A stretch of DNA of 44,168 nucleotides. Source: an uncultured Cocleimonas sp. (lineage in GTDB: Bacteria > Pseudomonadota > Gammaproteobacteria > Thiotrichales > Thiotrichaceae). The position numbers were made by a program, and so were the translations under genes. The stretch lies in assembly GCF_947495625.1 (NCBI RefSeq), contig NZ_CANLZW010000039.1, positions 1 to 44,168 on the forward strand. The letters are read 5' to 3'. The stretch's first letter is position 1. Each line of letters opens with the position of its first letter. Positions 1-7,743 of this stretch are shown here, in pieces. The notes below the pieces were generated by a model. The model saw only the letters and a program-made list of their open reading frames with translations, was not told the origin of the DNA and did not search any database.

Positions 1-72
1 CTAAGAGGGCTAGTCTTCATACGCCCTTCTAGGGCGAACACAAAACCACGTTCTTAGAACGTGGATTTTTAC
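1..72 (+). mobile_element. End of an IS200/IS605-type (TnpB-associated) element, omega-RNA-like hairpins
   Basis: Two hairpins lie in tandem: CGCCCT/AGGGCG at 22-36 (3-base loop), then after GAAC and a short A-rich spacer the near-perfect palindrome CCACGTTCTTAGAACGTGG at 46-64. This order resembles the right end of TnpB-bearing IS200/IS605 elements, where the last hairpin closes the omega RNA and the guide follows it. No transposase or tnpB coding sequence is inside the window. The boundary near 72 is estimated by comparison with the inverted copy at 44106-44168. The window probably starts inside the element, as expected where an assembly contig breaks at a repeated IS. Family assignment is inference from hairpin layout. 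Confidence 0.5.
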
Positions 73-133
73 TTTAAGTTTACGCACCCTCAATTTAAAT
101 ATAGAAAAAGCAAATATCAAAATACTGCGAGCA

Positions 134-166
134 TAAAAAAAGGCTAATTAAATTAGCCTTTTTTAT
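134..166 (-). terminator. Intrinsic terminator of the His-rich peptide gene, bidirectional form
   Basis: An A-tract, a GC-containing stem AAGGCTAATT/AATTAGCCTT and a T-tract form a near-perfect hairpin just past the stop of the minus-strand gene ending at 183. The A-tract and T-tract on opposite sides let it work in both directions. Confidence 0.8.
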
Positions 167-182
167 ATATTTATATGAAAAC

Positions 183-425
183 TTACTTCATATGCAGGGC
201 TTTTTTAACTTCAGCCATTGTATGAGTATGCGATGTGTCCCCACCATTCTTATGTGTGTGAGTAATAAAAGTGCCGTTAGGTAATTGATGCTGATGTTCA
301 ACCCCAGCTGGAGCCATTACTGCGGGAGCAGCGCCTTCAATTTGTTGTTGAGATGCTTGAGCAACAGAGATACCTGTAACTAGAAATGCAAAACTTGTAA
401 CAGCTAATACTTTATTCAAAGTCAT
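183..425 (-). CDS. Small secreted His-rich protein, unknown function
   Basis: This 80-residue protein begins with a classical signal peptide (about residues 1-24, hydrophobic core then AQA-S cleavage site). The mature part is only about 56 residues and carries several HxH pairs (HQH, HTH, HTH) in about 30 residues. Such spacing suggests binding of copper, zinc or nickel in the periplasm, but no family is recognised and the metal role is inference. It stands alone, ends in a strong hairpin terminator, and its neighbour in the same direction is a radical SAM gene more than 250 bases upstream. The stretch 426-678 upstream holds no gene that I can see. Confidence 0.65.
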   Translation of the reverse strand: MTLNKVLAVTSFAFLVTGISVAQASQQQIEGAAPAVMAPAGVEHQHQLPNGTFITHTHKNGGDTSHTHTMAEVKKALHMK

Positions 426-678
426 ATTTTAATCCTCTTTAGTTTTTATAAGATGGGTTAGTTCAGAGTTTAAATAAGGCGAAAAGTTCAATGATAGGCT
501 AGATTTTAAGCTTCGATTTAAACGCAAGAACAGTATGAGAATAGCTTATGTGATAATACATTGCACAAATAAAAAGAGGCTATTAATAATTAGTTATAAA
601 AATATTTACTAGCAAAATTTCTATTGGTTTTTCTACTGGTTCTTCTGACAATTCATCTATCTATAAAAGTCACTTAGT

Positions 679-2223
679 TTAACTCGCATGATTCATCTGA
701 CGTTTATTTGCTTTGCCTTGTTTGTTGTTCTTTCTCGCATTTAGTATCAATTCCAAGGATCCTTTCTGTTTAGTGCGTTGATGATCTTTTTCTAAATACT
801 CACGCATCTGTTCTTCAGGGATAGCTAGTTCATCGCTTACAACTTCATACAGTAATTTATATAAACGGGGTAAGGCGATTTTCCAGGTGCTGCCTTCGGT
901 ATTGTGTAAAGCATCTGATAATTGCATAAAGCGTTTAAATGCTGATGAGTTCTCGTTAGGATCTTCAATACCCAGAATAAGGGGAAGTGTGTGTTTAAAC
1001 CTGCCGGAGTTGGCGATCATATCCCAGTAACGCGCAAATCGTTTTACCCGCTGCATCTCAGTGAAGGAAATATCTTTGGTGGTTAATATTGTATAGGGAG
1101 GAGTGTCGCTATAGACCAATTGATAATCTTCATTGTGACGATTAAGAGGAGCACCGCGCAATCGCTTTAAAATTCCAAGCTGAATTTCCTGTGGATTCAA
1201 TGCCACTAACTGATCAAAACTTTTGCCAAAATTATCCAGAGTGTCACTGGGTAAGCCAAAAATTAGATCGGCATGGATATGAGCGCCAGTATGTTCTCGT
1301 AACCACAGTAGATTCTCTTTGGTTTTATTATTGTCCTGTTTGCGACTAATTAATCCCTGAATTTCAGGGTCGAATGTCTGTACCCCAATTTCAAATTGCA
1401 GTGAATCTTTGGGGAAGCGCATCAATGCTTGCTTGAGTTTTTCTGGCAGATTATCCGGAATCACTTCAAAGTGCAGGTATAGATTGTCAGTCATACGTTC
1501 AAGAAAGAATTCTAGAATGGCTACGCTGGTACTGACTTTGAGATTAAAGGTACGATCGATGAACTTGAAGTTACGCGCACCACGTTGATAAAGTTTATCC
1601 ATTTCCTCTAGAAATGCGCCTAACTCAAATGGCTTCGAGGTCTTATCCAGAGATGATAGGCAAAACTCACATTTAAATGGGCAACCTCGTGATGCTTCGA
1701 CGTAGATCAAACGGTTGCTTATGTCCTCATCACTGTAGAATTCGTAAGGAGATGCTATTTTATCCAGTGTTTCAGCAACGCCTTCAATCACTTTGTTCAA
1801 TGGTTTCTGACCATTTAGAATCTGTTCGCAGAGTACGCGAAAACTGATTTCACCTGGACCTTTAATAATGTAATCAGCGAGATCTACGCATTCTGGTTTA
1901 TCCGGCAAATGACTGACTTCCGGGCCGCCTATGACAATGATCACTTCTGGAGCCACCTGCTTTAAAATTGCAACGGTTTCACCGATCTCAGTGACATTCC
2001 AGATATAAACACTAAAGCCAATTATTTTCGGTTTGGATTCAAGTAATTTTTCAACAACATCGATAGGGCGCTCATGGATGGTGAATTCTTTAAGAATTGT
2101 TTGAGATTTTAACTCTCCAAGATTAGCGTACAGATAACGTAATCCAAATGCTGAGTGTATATAACGCGCATTTAAGGTACATAAAATAATCTGGGGTGAA
2201 GTTGTTTTCATAAAAGTTGTCAT
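679..2223 (-). CDS. B12-binding domain radical SAM protein (DUF4080-like)
   Basis: The N-terminal third is a cobalamin-binding-type Rossmann domain (IIGFSVYIWN, IVIGGPEVS). It is followed by a radical SAM core with the cluster motif CPFKCEFC (CxxxCxxC) after ASRG, and a C-terminal DUF4080-like region. Proteins of this layout reductively cleave S-adenosylmethionine on a 4Fe-4S cluster and use B12; most have no assigned substrate. I place the start at the ATG of MTTFMKTT (2223) because the 17 residues upstream are Cys-rich and unlike the family, though no strong ribosome binding site decides it. The basic C-terminal tail (KKNNKQGKANKR) is unusual. It has no operon partner. Confidence 0.8.
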   Translation of the reverse strand: MTTFMKTTSPQIILCTLNARYIHSAFGLRYLYANLGELKSQTILKEFTIHERPIDVVEKLLESKPKIIGFSVYIWNVTEIGETVAILKQVAPEVIIVIGGPEVSHLPDKPECVDLADYIIKGPGEISFRVLCEQILNGQKPLNKVIEGVAETLDKIASPYEFYSDEDISNRLIYVEASRGCPFKCEFCLSSLDKTSKPFELGAFLEEMDKLYQRGARNFKFIDRTFNLKVSTSVAILEFFLERMTDNLYLHFEVIPDNLPEKLKQALMRFPKDSLQFEIGVQTFDPEIQGLISRKQDNNKTKENLLWLREHTGAHIHADLIFGLPSDTLDNFGKSFDQLVALNPQEIQLGILKRLRGAPLNRHNEDYQLVYSDTPPYTILTTKDISFTEMQRVKRFARYWDMIANSGRFKHTLPLILGIEDPNENSSAFKRFMQLSDALHNTEGSTWKIALPRLYKLLYEVVSDELAIPEEQMREYLEKDHQRTKQKGSLELILNARKNNKQGKANKRQMNHAS

Positions 2224-2501
2224 TGCAAATCTATTCTGAAGTATTGCACAGCACCATAAGCAGTGCGACTGCAATATCAGTCAATATAAATAAATTAAGG
2301 TTTGTTTTAATTGAGAATTAGTAAATTATGATCATTATCCATTGAGGAGTCATGTGGCGACATAATGATGCGAAAAGAGTTGTCTAGCACTCGCTATTAG
2401 AGTGTGTTCGGGAATTTTGAGTTTTGTTTAGAGTTACTTATTAAAGGTTTTGAGTTTTAAATAAGACTAAGATAAAACCAATTATTATAACAAGTATAAA
2501 G

Positions 2502-2576
2502 CTAAGCAAAAATCATGATACCTATCACTATCAGAGTGAGAACGATCATTTCTTTTATTTCTTTCAGGTTTTTCAT
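2502..2576 (-). CDS. Possible 24-residue single-pass membrane peptide
   Basis: An ATG-started ORF encodes MKNLKEIKEM followed by a hydrophobic run (IVLTLIVIGIMIF) and a stop. The short charged N-terminus plus one membrane helix is typical of small membrane proteins that annotation pipelines miss. The ribosome binding site is weak (A-rich, no clear AGGAG). It lies in an otherwise empty 600-base gap. No homologue is recognised, so this is a candidate only. Confidence 0.3.
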   Translation of the reverse strand: MKNLKEIKEMIVLTLIVIGIMIFA

Positions 2577-2797
2577 ACTGTTTACTTTTTAAGTGTTATT
2601 TTAATTTTTAGTGGTTAAAAAGTTAATCAATGTTCATGTAAATACATTTAGTTGATGCTTAGATTTTAACATAAATGATTACTATTTAAATTACCCATTA
2701 TCTGAAATATGACAGCTATATATAGCTGGGAATCTTGATTAAAACGTTACTCAAATTAATCAAAAGAGATAACACAAATTAAAGAATAGAAACAGAT

Positions 2798-2830
2798 ATG
2801 CTTCATTCGCAATGTTTACAAATGAAGCAT
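2798..2830 (-). terminator. Hairpin downstream of trxC
   Basis: Arms ATGCTTCATT and AATGAAGCAT (10 bp) with a 13-base loop lie 18 bases past the trxC stop. No clear T-tract follows on the minus strand, so it may stabilise the transcript end rather than terminate. Confidence 0.4.
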
Positions 2831-2847
2831 GAATTTAATCCTAGAAT

Positions 2848-3282
2848 TTAAGAATTCGCCTTCACCCAGTCCATTATTTGTTGCGTATTCATTGCACCAG
2901 CCTGTCTGGCTACTGATTGCCCATTCTTGAAAATTAGAATGCTGGGAATACTTCGAATATCAAACTTGCTAGCCGTTTGTTGTGCAAGCTCCGTGTTTAC
3001 TTTAGCAAAAATAACATTGGGCGACATTTTGGCAGCCGCTTCAGCAAAGTCTGGTCCCATCATTTTACATGGCCCACACCATTGCGCCCAAAAATCTACC
3101 ACTACGGGGAGATCGCTTTTTGCGATGACTTTGGCAAAGTTGTGATCTCTTAGCTCTAACGGTTTACCCGTGAAAATAGGCTCTTTGCATTTTCCGCATT
3201 TGGGGTTATCACTTAAACGGCTATCAGGAATTCGATTGACTGCGCCACATGCTGGGCAGACACATTGTTTGGTATCAGTCAT
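2848..3282 (-). CDS. trxC: Thioredoxin 2 (zinc-finger thioredoxin)
   Basis: A reduced-disulfide carrier of about 144 residues acting in the cytoplasm. The N-terminus holds a zinc ribbon with two CxxC pairs (CPAC and CGKC), which separates TrxC from TrxA. The thioredoxin fold follows with the redox site WCGPC and the cis-proline region SIPSI. I start at MTDTKQ (3282) because AGAGG lies at good spacing just upstream; a longer reading adds 13 residues that do not fit the family. It is divergent from the FAD oxidase gene, and a hairpin repeat occupies the gap between them. In Escherichia coli trxC is OxyR-regulated; no such site was recognised here. Confidence 0.95.
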   Translation of the reverse strand: MTDTKQCVCPACGAVNRIPDSRLSDNPKCGKCKEPIFTGKPLELRDHNFAKVIAKSDLPVVVDFWAQWCGPCKMMGPDFAEAAAKMSPNVIFAKVNTELAQQTASKFDIRSIPSILIFKNGQSVARQAGAMNTQQIMDWVKANS

Positions 3283-3363
3283 TTTTTGACCTCTTGAAAA
3301 TAGTGTATTAGTTAGATACACAGTGGTGTTAATTCTGTCGAATTCAAGGATGAAAAAGTGTTT

Positions 3364-3426
3364 AGCTCTGCATAAATTCTATTTACATTTTTAAACGACA
3401 AAAATGTAATCTCATTCAAAGTAGGG
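3364..3426 (+). repeat. Hairpin repeat element, copy A
   Basis: A roughly 62-bp element starting AGCTCTGCATAAATTCTATT, containing a stem TTACATTTTT/AAAAATGTAA (3383-3392 and 3400-3409) with a 7-base loop, and ending TCATTCAAAGTAGG. It matches the reverse complement of 37313-37374 over nearly its whole length, and its first 20 bases match 44084-44106. It lies in the divergent promoter region of trxC and the FAD oxidase gene. Confidence 0.8.
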
Positions 3427-3436
3427 GGAGTGTGAC
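3418..3436 (+). repeat. G-tract repeat, variant copy (AAAGTAGGGGGAGTGTGAC)
   Basis: Variant of the dispersed G-tract word with an AG insertion before GTGAC. It forms the right end of hairpin repeat copy A, so the two repeat families overlap here. Confidence 0.6.
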
Positions 3437-3512
3437 ATCTATTATTATTAATATGATTGTGATTTAAGCTATAGTTTACGCATCTTTCAATTATATAAAA
3501 AAGACAGTGAAA

Positions 3513-4904
3513 ATGACTCTCGAAACTGAAACTCTGGAAAAATTATTTGCAGAACTTACTGACCTAATGGGAACACGATTTTCAACCAATCTAAGCAGTC
3601 GTGAAGTACATGGCAAAGATGAGTCCTACCATATTCCCAAGCTACCCGATGCGGTGGTTATGGTTCATAGCACCGAAGAAGTCTCGGCAATCGTAAAACT
3701 TTGTGCCAAATACCAATGCCCGGTTATTCCCTTCGGCGCAGGTACTTCTTTAGAAGGACAAGTTATCCCTGAAAGTGGGGGGGTGTCATTAGACTTCACT
3801 GAAATGAATAAAATACTGCGATTAAGCGTAGAAGATCTTGATGTCTCACTTCAGCCGGGCGTCACACGAAGACAGCTGGATACCCACCTGCGAACATCTG
3901 GATTATTTTTTCCTGTTGATCCCGGTGCAGATGCCACTTTTGGTGGAATGGCGGCTACCAGAGCATCGGGAACCAATGCTGTTCGTTACGGCACCATGCG
4001 AGAAAATGTATTGGGTTTAACCGTGGTCATGGCAGATGGCGAAATCATAAAAACCGGTGGTCGAGCACGAAAGTCATCCGCTGGTTATGATCTAACAAAA
4101 CTAATGATCGGCTCAGAAGGTACACTAGGCATCATCACCGAACTCACCGTACGTTTATATGGAAGACCAGAAGCGATGGCTGCTGCCGTATGTGATTTCG
4201 AGTCACTCGAAGGTGCGGTAAATACGGTAATCCAAACGGTACAAATGGGTATACCTATCGCAAGAATAGAGTTTCTGGATGAAGTCCAAATCGATGCAAT
4301 CAACAAATATTCACATCTAGATTACCCATTAAAACCTACCTTGTTTTTAGAATTTCATGGCACCGAGAAAGGCGTGGTAGAGCAGGCAGAAATGGTTGCT
4401 GAATTAGCCGAAGAAAATGGAGGTAATGAATTCAAATGGAGCGATAAAGAAGAAGATAAAAACAAACTCTGGCGAGCGCGACATGATGCGGCATACGCTT
4501 GTAAAGCACTGCGCCCTGGTGCCGGAATGTGGGCAACGGATGTCTGTGTGCCTGTTTCGCGGCTTGCAGAATGTATTTTAGAAACCCGAAAAGACATCGA
4601 TGAAACGGGGTTATTATCTCCTATTGTGGGTCACGTGGGCGACGGTAATTTTCATACCGTGATGTTAGTTGATACCGATAATGAAGATGAAATGAAAACA
4701 GCGATTGCCTTTAATGAACGACTTCTGGAAAGGTCATTATCCATGGGTGGGACGATTACAGGAGAACATGGCATCGGTACCGGAAAAATGGAATTTTTAC
4801 TCAAAGAACACGGTGCAGCTGTGAATGTGATGAAAACCATCAAACAGTCATTAGATCCCTTAAATATACTGAATCCTGGAAAAGTGGTGGCAATAAACAT
4901 CTAA
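3513..4904 (+). CDS. FAD-linked oxidase, D-lactate dehydrogenase / GlcD type
   Basis: About 463 residues, the usual length for the family. The PCMH-type FAD-binding domain shows FGAGTSLEGQ (residues about 70-80), then DPGADATFGGMAATRASG, YGTMREN and GSEGTLGIITE. The C-terminal cap has HVGDGNFH and the ending GEHGIGTGK ... DPLNILNPGKV of D-2-hydroxyacid dehydrogenases. It probably oxidises D-lactate, glycolate or a related 2-hydroxy acid and passes electrons to quinone or cytochrome; the substrate cannot be fixed. A GTG two codons upstream (3507) is an alternative start; neither has a strong ribosome binding site. A 16-base match to the G-tract repeat lies inside the conserved SGGVSLD coding motif (3772-3787). 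Confidence 0.9.
   Translation: MTLETETLEKLFAELTDLMGTRFSTNLSSREVHGKDESYHIPKLPDAVVMVHSTEEVSAIVKLCAKYQCPVIPFGAGTSLEGQVIPESGGVSLDFTEMNKILRLSVEDLDVSLQPGVTRRQLDTHLRTSGLFFPVDPGADATFGGMAATRASGTNAVRYGTMRENVLGLTVVMADGEIIKTGGRARKSSAGYDLTKLMIGSEGTLGIITELTVRLYGRPEAMAAAVCDFESLEGAVNTVIQTVQMGIPIARIEFLDEVQIDAINKYSHLDYPLKPTLFLEFHGTEKGVVEQAEMVAELAEENGGNEFKWSDKEEDKNKLWRARHDAAYACKALRPGAGMWATDVCVPVSRLAECILETRKDIDETGLLSPIVGHVGDGNFHTVMLVDTDNEDEMKTAIAFNERLLERSLSMGGTITGEHGIGTGKMEFLLKEHGAAVNVMKTIKQSLDPLNILNPGKVVAINI
3772..3787 (+). repeat. G-tract repeat, coding copy (AAAGTGGGGGGGTGTC)
   Basis: Copy inside the FAD oxidase gene, read as E-S-G-G-V-S (residues about 87-92). The protein motif is native to the family, so this match may have arisen by codon choice and not by insertion. 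It carries the G variant (GTGGGGGGG) seen in all coding copies. Confidence 0.5.
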
Positions 4905-4943
4905 TTACCAAAAAGGAATAGCGTAGCTGTAAAAAGTCGCTTA

Positions 4944-4961
4944 AAAGTAGGGGGGTGACTT
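4944..4961 (+). repeat. G-tract repeat (AAAGTAGGGGGGTGACTT)
   Basis: Perfect intergenic copy between the FAD oxidase and the 83-residue protein. About 30 further bases upstream (GCGTAGC ... TCGCTTA) resemble the stretch before the copy at 18282, so the repeat unit is longer than the core. Confidence 0.85.
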
Positions 4962-5005
4962 ACAAATACATAATCTAAGACATTTTTTTATATCATTGAA
5001 CAGCC

Positions 5006-5257
5006 ATGCTAATTGATAAAATTAAACAGTTCCCACTAGGTTACTCAGAAGTCTATTACCAAAATAAAAAATATGGTGTTAGTCGTAGTGAGTTTAATCA
5101 GGGTAAAAGTATCAAGCTTTATGCTAAGGAATTGGCTGGGGACGATTTTATCAGTTTAAATATATATTCAACATCTACTGCCGAAATACTCAAACCCTGC
5201 GAGATGCCAGAACATAAAGTGATCGACTTTATCAATAATTTTAGACCAATCATCTAA
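5006..5257 (+). CDS. Conserved small protein of unknown function
   Basis: An 83-residue soluble protein with the recognisable pattern YGVSRSEFNQGKSIKLYAKE, then GDDFISLNIY and a C-terminal LKPCEMPEHKVIDFI. I recall similar short proteins in other proteobacteria, sometimes labelled peptide methionine sulfoxide reductase. I see no MsrA or MsrB catalytic motif (no GCFW), so that label is not supported. A single Cys (in KPCEMPE) is the only obvious reactive residue. It is monocistronic, with a G-tract repeat 45 bases upstream of the start. Confidence 0.7.
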   Translation: MLIDKIKQFPLGYSEVYYQNKKYGVSRSEFNQGKSIKLYAKELAGDDFISLNIYSTSTAEILKPCEMPEHKVIDFINNFRPII

Positions 5258-5486
5258 CATCAGCTGTTATGTTATCTACCAAGCTGTTAGGGAGTGACAA
5301 AAGTTAACAAAAGAGTAGATATTAGTTGTCACTTTATATCGCACTTATTTTCTTCGTGTAAATATCTTATGAAAAACAGTAACTTGAAATGCCTAAAAAC
5401 TTGGCATGTAATTTGCTATGTATCAATTAATAATAAAAATAAAATGCAAAACTAAAATAATCAAAATTTATAAAGAGAGAATAAAT

Positions 5487-5960
5487 ATGAGCGCAGTAAG
5501 AAAAATAGATTTTTTATATGAAAGTGCTGAACAGGTGGAATTAGCATTTTATAAAGCGTTTGGGCAAGGTGATTTTTTATTGATGGAGTCACTTTTTGCA
5601 GATTCAGGCGTGAGTTGTACTCATCCTGGTAATTCAACGATTATAGGTCGTAAGAACGTTGTCGATAATTGGGAATTTATATTAGAAGGTATCCCTGAAA
5701 CAATCATTAATAGACAGTTATTGAGCGTGACAAAAGCCCCAGGGGTTGAAGTTCATTTGGTGCTAGAAAGTTTTGTCGCAGATGAGCTAACAGGTGAAAT
5801 GTCTGAAGTCTTTTCAACGAATGTTTATGTGCTTCAAGAGAATGGATGGCGTTTACAAATGCAACATGCCTCTTTACCTAAGCAAACTTCTTATAGTCCA
5901 GAGTTTTTCTATAACGAAAATAATGTGATGAGTTTGCAAATGAGTAATTCGTTGAATTAA
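5487..5960 (+). CDS. SnoaL-like / NTF2-fold protein (DUF4440 type)
   Basis: About 157 residues. The pattern AFYKAFGQGDFLLMESLFAD, then CTHPG and the phrase GRKNVVDNWEFIL is typical of the NTF2-like cone fold shared by SnoaL cyclases, ketosteroid isomerase and DUF4440 proteins. The late strands FSTNVYVLQENGWRLQMQHAS also fit. The fold has a hydrophobic pocket but the ligand or reaction is unknown. I start at MSAVRK (5487), which has AAGAGAGA at good spacing; the frame is open 23 codons further upstream but that part is Lys/Ile-rich and unlike the fold. It has no operon partner. Confidence 0.75.
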   Translation: MSAVRKIDFLYESAEQVELAFYKAFGQGDFLLMESLFADSGVSCTHPGNSTIIGRKNVVDNWEFILEGIPETIINRQLLSVTKAPGVEVHLVLESFVADELTGEMSEVFSTNVYVLQENGWRLQMQHASLPKQTSYSPEFFYNENNVMSLQMSNSLN

Positions 5961-6168
5961 TTTAAAATAGCTAAAAGACGAAATACCTTTGTTATAAGGT
6001 TTTATCTAAATAACTTAAAATTAGCCAATTACTCTTGATGATAACAATAGAGTTAAGAGTGATATGAAATTAATGTGTCTTTGACCTGTTAAGTAATAGG
6101 TATGTGCTCTGTATATACCTTTTGTATAAACAAGTTGTAGGAACAAGCAGAATACACCGTGTAAAATT

Positions 6169-6750
6169 TTAGTTATTCAGAGAAAACAGAATTTGTTGTA
6201 ACACAATATCTGCACTTTTAGCATCTGGATTTGTTTTCGCTAGTACACGCAAACCCCAAATACTGACCATCAAAAACTTAGCTAAATCTTCAGGGTTTCT
6301 ATTTTCTGAGATTTCACCCATTTCCTGAGCCTGTTGAAGTGCTTTGACGAGCTCATCCTCAACTGCTTGTAATTGGGTATTTGCTTTAGATTGTACTTCT
6401 TTATTGTGGGAAGACATTTCAAGCATGGTGTTGACGATTAAACAGCCGCGTTTATCAGTGCTTTTACATTTATCGACGATACTATTCAGGAAAGATTCTA
6501 TTGCTGCCAAAGGTGAATCAGACTCGTCCAAATAGTGTTTTAACTGGGCAACAGAGCGCTGTCCGTAAAACTCAAGCGTCTCTAAAAATAAACCTTCTTT
6601 GGATTTAAAAGCAGAGTAGATACTTCCGGGGTTTAATTTAGTCGATTCTACTAAATTAGGGATACTCGTCATCGAATAACCATTTTGCCAAAATGTATTC
6701 ATTGCTTTTTCAAGCACATCGTTACGATCAAATTCGATTGTCCTAGCCAT
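6169..6750 (-). CDS. TetR/AcrR family transcriptional regulator
   Basis: The N-terminal helix-turn-helix domain (residues about 5-50: FDRNDVLEKAMNTFWQNGYSMTSIPNLV and GSIYSAFKSKEGLF) is a standard TetR DNA-binding domain. The rest is the helical ligand-binding and dimer domain, with RGCLIVNTMLE as in the NemR/YxaF-like subgroup. Length (193) is usual. An AAAGGAAG ribosome binding site supports the start. It is divergent from the peroxiredoxin gene; two TTGAATG-type palindromes in the gap (6888-6903 and 6922-6937) are likely its operators, so it probably represses itself and the peroxiredoxin until a reactive electrophile or oxidant binds. The inducer is inference. Confidence 0.9.
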   Translation of the reverse strand: MARTIEFDRNDVLEKAMNTFWQNGYSMTSIPNLVESTKLNPGSIYSAFKSKEGLFLETLEFYGQRSVAQLKHYLDESDSPLAAIESFLNSIVDKCKSTDKRGCLIVNTMLEMSSHNKEVQSKANTQLQAVEDELVKALQQAQEMGEISENRNPEDLAKFLMVSIWGLRVLAKTNPDAKSADIVLQQILFSLNN

Positions 6751-6887
6751 TTCTTCCTTTGTATTCTTTGCTTAATTGTTTATCAATTTCTACTGAAAAC
6801 TTATTTTCTAAATATCGACATTATTGTGATGACAATTCGTTAATAAAACAAATCTTATAGCAAATAAAAATCTTATCAAGATATTAC

Positions 6888-6903
6888 TTGAATGATCATT
6901 CAA
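6888..6903. promoter_or_regulatory. Probable TetR operator 1
   Basis: TTGAATGATCATTCAA is a perfect 16-bp palindrome in the divergent promoter region, with the size and form of TetR-family operators. Confidence 0.7.
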
Positions 6904-6921
6904 TTTAATCTAATCTAATTA

Positions 6922-6937
6922 TTGAATGACCTTTCAA
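6922..6937. promoter_or_regulatory. Probable TetR operator 2
   Basis: TTGAATGACCTTTCAA repeats the outer arms of operator 1 with an imperfect centre. The two palindromes are 34 bases apart start to start, and this one lies just before the AGGAG of the peroxiredoxin gene, so it may overlap the transcript start. Confidence 0.65.
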
Positions 6938-6955
6938 TTATAGGAGAAATTATCC

Positions 6956-7606
6956 ATGAGTACACTAAAAGAAGAAATTGATGCTTACGAAGTAGTAAAA
7001 GCAGAGAAAGTACCCGCGCCAACATTAGCAACAATGAATGATGCAACAACAGATTTAATCGCTACAGGTATCGAAAATAAAGCACTTAAAACTGGTGATA
7101 AAATCCCTCAGTTCAGTTTGCCTAATCAAAACAATCAAGCCAGCTCAATTGCAGATCGTTTAGATGCATCTATGTTGGTAATCACGTTTTACCGCGGTGG
7201 CTGGTGTCCTTATTGTAATTTAGAGTTAAATGCTTTTCAGCAAATGATTCCTGAATTCGAATCGGCGGGCGCTAAGTTAATAGCGATTTCTCCAGAAGTG
7301 CCAGATCATTCATTCACTACGCAAGAGAAGCACGATTTATCTTTTGATATCCTTTATGACAAAGGCAATGAAATATCTAAAGAATTCGGTCTAGTGTTCA
7401 CTTTGCCCATGGAGATTCGTTCAATCTACGACACATTCGGTATTGATGTTGTTGGCCATAACGGTGACGAATCGTTTGAAATGCCAATGCCTGCGACCTA
7501 CGTTGTTAATCAATCAGGCGAGATCGTGTATCATTTTGTAGATCCGGATTACACCAAGCGCTCAGAGCCTGCTGATGTATTAGCTGCGGTAAAAGCGAAC
7601 AGCTAA
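6956..7606 (+). CDS. Peroxiredoxin-like protein (AhpC/TSA family, CxxC type)
   Basis: 216 residues. A helical N-terminus of about 60 residues precedes a thioredoxin-fold domain: GDKIPQFSLPNQNN, then the redox site FYRGGWCPYCNLEL, with a CxxC in place of the usual PxxxTxxC peroxiredoxin site. This belongs to the peroxiredoxin-like group often found with a TetR regulator. It likely reduces peroxides or acts as a disulfide reductase in the cytoplasm; no signal peptide is seen. A strong AGGAG lies before the ATG. Regulation by the divergent TetR gene is suggested by the two operators in the gap. Confidence 0.88.
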   Translation: MSTLKEEIDAYEVVKAEKVPAPTLATMNDATTDLIATGIENKALKTGDKIPQFSLPNQNNQASSIADRLDASMLVITFYRGGWCPYCNLELNAFQQMIPEFESAGAKLIAISPEVPDHSFTTQEKHDLSFDILYDKGNEISKEFGLVFTLPMEIRSIYDTFGIDVVGHNGDESFEMPMPATYVVNQSGEIVYHFVDPDYTKRSEPADVLAAVKANS

Positions 7607-7625
7607 GGGTAGGACTAAATAGATG

Positions 7626-7689
7626 GCTGATATCAAGGTAGTTTAATTAGTTTAATTAGTTTAGTTAGATTAATTAGCTTGATATCAGC
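7626..7689. terminator. Long hairpin between convergent genes
   Basis: Arms GCTGATATCAAG (7626-7637) and CTTGATATCAGC (7678-7689) are a perfect 12-bp inverted repeat enclosing short tandem units of TTTAATTAG. It lies between the peroxiredoxin stop and the stop of the convergent flavoprotein gene, so it may end both transcripts. It lacks a T-tract, so simple intrinsic termination is not certain. Confidence 0.55.
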
Positions 7690-7743
7690 ATTATGAAATA
7701 AGAAATAGGGGATGGAATAGGTAAGAATAGTTTCACTAAAACA

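Larger units (their letters stand above)
2224..2847. other. AT-rich intergenic stretch with one possible micro-ORF
   Basis: About 600 bases between the radical SAM gene and trxC, both on the minus strand. It is AT-rich. I see one credible short hydrophobic ORF (2502-2576, listed separately), a small hairpin near 2386-2406 (CACTC/GAGTG arms) and the trxC-side hairpin at 2798-2830. No RNA gene is recognisable. Confidence 0.5.

Noticed and set aside
5283-5298. TTAGGGAGTGACAAAA as another repeat copy
   Set aside because: Only partial core without the AAAGTA head; may be a decayed copy but cannot be supported.
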